A stretch of DNA of 25,159 nt from CAZIPZ01 sp964541075. GTDB lineage: Bacteria > Acidobacteriota > Terriglobia > 20CM-2-55-15. The position numbers were made by a program, and so were the translations under genes. This document shows positions 22,572 to 25,159 of this stretch, in pieces (the stretch's first letter is position 1; each line of letters starts with the position of its first letter). The stretch lies in contig CAZIPZ010000034.1 in assembly GCA_964541075.1 (NCBI GenBank), positions 1 to 25,159 of the forward strand. Reading direction: 5' to 3'. The notes below the pieces were generated by a model, which was not told the DNA's origin, ran no database searches, and saw only the letters and a program-made list of their open reading frames with translations.

Positions 22572-23477
22572 TTACGAGGCCTGGGCGTAGGATGCTTCGT
22601 GAGCTGCTGCGCGAGGCAGTAAGACAACGAAGATGCTGCCAGCAGGCAGATTGTCTTCCACCCAGATCGTGCCGCGATGCGCCTCAACAACTGCACGGCA
22701 AATTGCGAGACCCAGGCCGAGACTTTCGCCTGGGCTCTTCTTTCCGTGACTGCCATGGTGGAATGTGTGAAAGATGCTTTCCTTGTGCGCATCGTCGACG
22801 CCGGGTCCGGAATCGGCGATCGTGATGATCGCAAACCCTTCTTTTGGCTGGCGTCGTCCAAAGCGTGATTTCGCGGCCGCGGGCATTTGGGAAGGTAACT
22901 GTTTTAGGCTGCGGACGTGCACTCCCACGATGCCGCCCTTGCAGGAAAATCTCAGTGCATTTTCCAAAAGGTTTGTAAAAAGCTGCACCATCCGGTTCGG
23001 ATCGCATTCAACCAGCAGAGGTTCATGCTGAATATCCATGAGGAGCCGCAGCGATTTGTCGCGTGCAACGCCGTTCAATTCAAGAACCACGTTGTGGATA
23101 AGATCAGCGACGTCGCACGGCTGCATGTCGTAGTCCACCGTACCTGCCTGGAGTCTCGAGAGATCCAGAATATTTCCAATCATCTGAGCCAGACGCTTCC
23201 CGCTTTGAAGGTTCAACTCGAGAAGCCGCTTCTGCTTCTCGGTGAGCGCTCCTGGAATGCGTTCGAGCATGAGGTGAGTCGTTTCTTGCATGGACGCAAG
23301 CGGAGCCTTGAGTTCATGGGATACGTGCGAAATGAAGTCTTTTTTCATCTGATCGACTTCAAGAGATCGAGCGGCCAGACGTTGGTTTTCCTTCTTGAGG
23401 CGAGAAATTCGGTGCAGCAGCTGAACAACAACGCCGGCTCCGATGGCCAGTACCGCAAATAAGCCCATCGGCGTCAC
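22572..23477 (-). CDS. Sensor histidine kinase with a single membrane anchor
   Basis: The product is 301 residues. The GTG start at 23477 directly abuts the response-regulator stop (TGA then GTG); ATG 23468 is possible. Residues 4-22 form one membrane helix, followed by a short coiled coil (ISRLKKENQRLAARSLEVDQM). HisKA follows with the phosphorylated histidine in FISHVSHELKAP (H54). The HATPase domain shows the N box NLLENALRFS, G1 IADSGPGVD, F box FHTFHHG and G2 GLGLAICRAVVEAHRG. There is no periplasmic or PAS sensory domain, so the input must come through the membrane helix, the coiled coil or a partner protein. The pair is almost certainly the cognate system for the sigma54 activator encoded just upstream. 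Confidence 0.93.
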   Translation of the reverse strand: MTPMGLFAVLAIGAGVVVQLLHRISRLKKENQRLAARSLEVDQMKKDFISHVSHELKAPLASMQETTHLMLERIPGALTEKQKRLLELNLQSGKRLAQMIGNILDLSRLQAGTVDYDMQPCDVADLIHNVVLELNGVARDKSLRLLMDIQHEPLLVECDPNRMVQLFTNLLENALRFSCKGGIVGVHVRSLKQLPSQMPAAAKSRFGRRQPKEGFAIITIADSGPGVDDAHKESIFHTFHHGSHGKKSPGESLGLGLAICRAVVEAHRGTIWVEDNLPAGSIFVVLLPRAAAHEASYAQAS

Positions 23478-24836
<1,359 letters not shown>

Positions 24837-24886
24837 GCCCTGCCTTTCAGATGTGGGTTCAATGTAACGCAAAAAACTGACTATAT

Positions 24887-24902
24887 GGGGAAAAATTTCC
24901 CC
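24887..24902. promoter_or_regulatory. Palindromic operator-like site upstream of the response regulator gene
   Basis: GGGGAAAAATTTCCCC is a near-perfect inverted repeat (7-bp arms, 2-nt centre) 51-66 nt before the response-regulator start, in the 243-nt divergent region. Its size suits a dimeric DNA-binding protein such as the Fis-type domain of the regulator itself. That assignment is a guess. Confidence 0.35.
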
Positions 24903-24926
24903 TTTATGGAAGACCGCAACAAAAGC

Positions 24927-24942
24927 TGCATGCGACTCACCA
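24927..24942 (-). promoter_or_regulatory. Possible sigma54 (-24/-12) promoter for the two-component operon
   Basis: On the - strand TGGTGAG-N4-ATGCA keeps the invariant GG and GC at the spacing of the sigma54 consensus (TGGCACG-N4-TTGCW), with eight of twelve defined positions matching. It lies about 90 nt before the NtrC-type regulator's ATG. Chance occurrence cannot be excluded. Confidence 0.28.
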
Positions 24943-25079
24943 AAGAGAGCACCTTCTGGAACTAATTTCCTTTTCAATGAGTTAAATCAGCTATGAAGTA
25001 TGTGGCCCTACCATTGCGATCCGAAAAGAGGAACCACCGGCCCTCGATCAGGCCAAAGGATTTGGAAGGTGAAGTGGAT

Positions 25080-25159
25080 ATGGTATGGGGAATCATACGG
25101 GTTCTAATCTTTGTTTCTGCTTTTATGGTCGGTGTTTTAGCGACGGGTTCAGTGAGGGC
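25080..25159 (+). CDS. Start of a membrane protein gene, cut by window end
   Basis: ATG 25080 is preceded by AAGGTGA at suitable distance and begins MVWGIIRVLIFVSAFMVG, a strongly hydrophobic first segment. Only 26 residues are visible and the frame stays open to the last base. An in-frame ATG at 24993 would extend it by 29 polar residues but has no RBS. Too little is present to name a family. It is divergent from the two-component operon. Confidence 0.45.
   Translation, partial: MVWGIIRVLIFVSAFMVGVLATGSVR

Noticed and set aside
24837..24977. 47-residue N-terminal extension of the response regulator
   Set aside because: Receiver domains begin immediately before the KVLIVDDEP strand; the extension covers the operator-like palindrome and promoter candidate instead.

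Overview
The window reads as a chromosomal stretch of a Gram-negative soil- or sediment-type bacterium, most likely an Acidobacteriota member. The reasons are circumstantial. A DUF1549/DUF1553 + DUF1501 + SUMF1-like cluster is typical of Planctomycetes and of Acidobacteriota. There is an M48 peptidase relic with a long C-terminal extension, a lipid A-type acyltransferase, and a PVM-like (Planctomycetes/Verrucomicrobia-type) microcompartment gene set. No rRNA, tRNA, CRISPR array, insertion sequence or phage gene was recognised.

Layout, + strand, 1-7718: the 3' part of glmS, then pcrA/uvrD helicase, a tiny free-standing ClpX-type zinc-finger protein, a class II aldolase, one BMC-H shell gene, three consecutive BMC-P (EutN/CcmL) vertex genes, then ruvA and ruvB. 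BMC-P2/BMC-P3 and BMC-P3/ruvA overlap by GTGA, so the shell genes and the Holliday-junction motor genes appear translationally coupled. The aldolase ends in a linker plus an amphipathic helix resembling a microcompartment encapsulation peptide. This compact bacterial microcompartment (BMC) locus, lodged between DNA-repair genes, is the most notable system here. It has a candidate cargo enzyme, one hexamer and three pentamer genes, but no aldehyde dehydrogenase, PduL or kinase nearby.

7731-9207: a decayed M48 peptidase gene on the - strand (5' truncation, one frameshift, one in-frame stop), followed by a gene-free stretch built largely of degenerate ~21-nt repeats in two opposed orientations. 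9208-11140 (- strand): a cyclase-family hydrolase gene followed 7 nt later by enolase.

11487-16812 (+ strand): an exported NTF2/SnoaL-like protein, then a DUF1549/DUF1553 protein, a DUF1501 protein with a twin-arginine leader, and an exported SUMF1-like protein, closed by a strong 15-bp hairpin. 16956-19888 (+ strand): an N-terminally short GspE/PilB-type ATPase, a membrane-anchored TPR protein and the heat-shock protease HtpX with a good sigma70-type promoter.

19983-22507: a lipid A-type acyltransferase (-) and an ArnT-like glycosyltransferase (+) with almost abutting divergent starts, suggesting envelope biogenesis. 22572-24836 (- strand): an NtrC-type sigma54-dependent response regulator and, immediately downstream, its partner histidine kinase. 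A divergent membrane-protein gene begins at 25080 and runs off the window.
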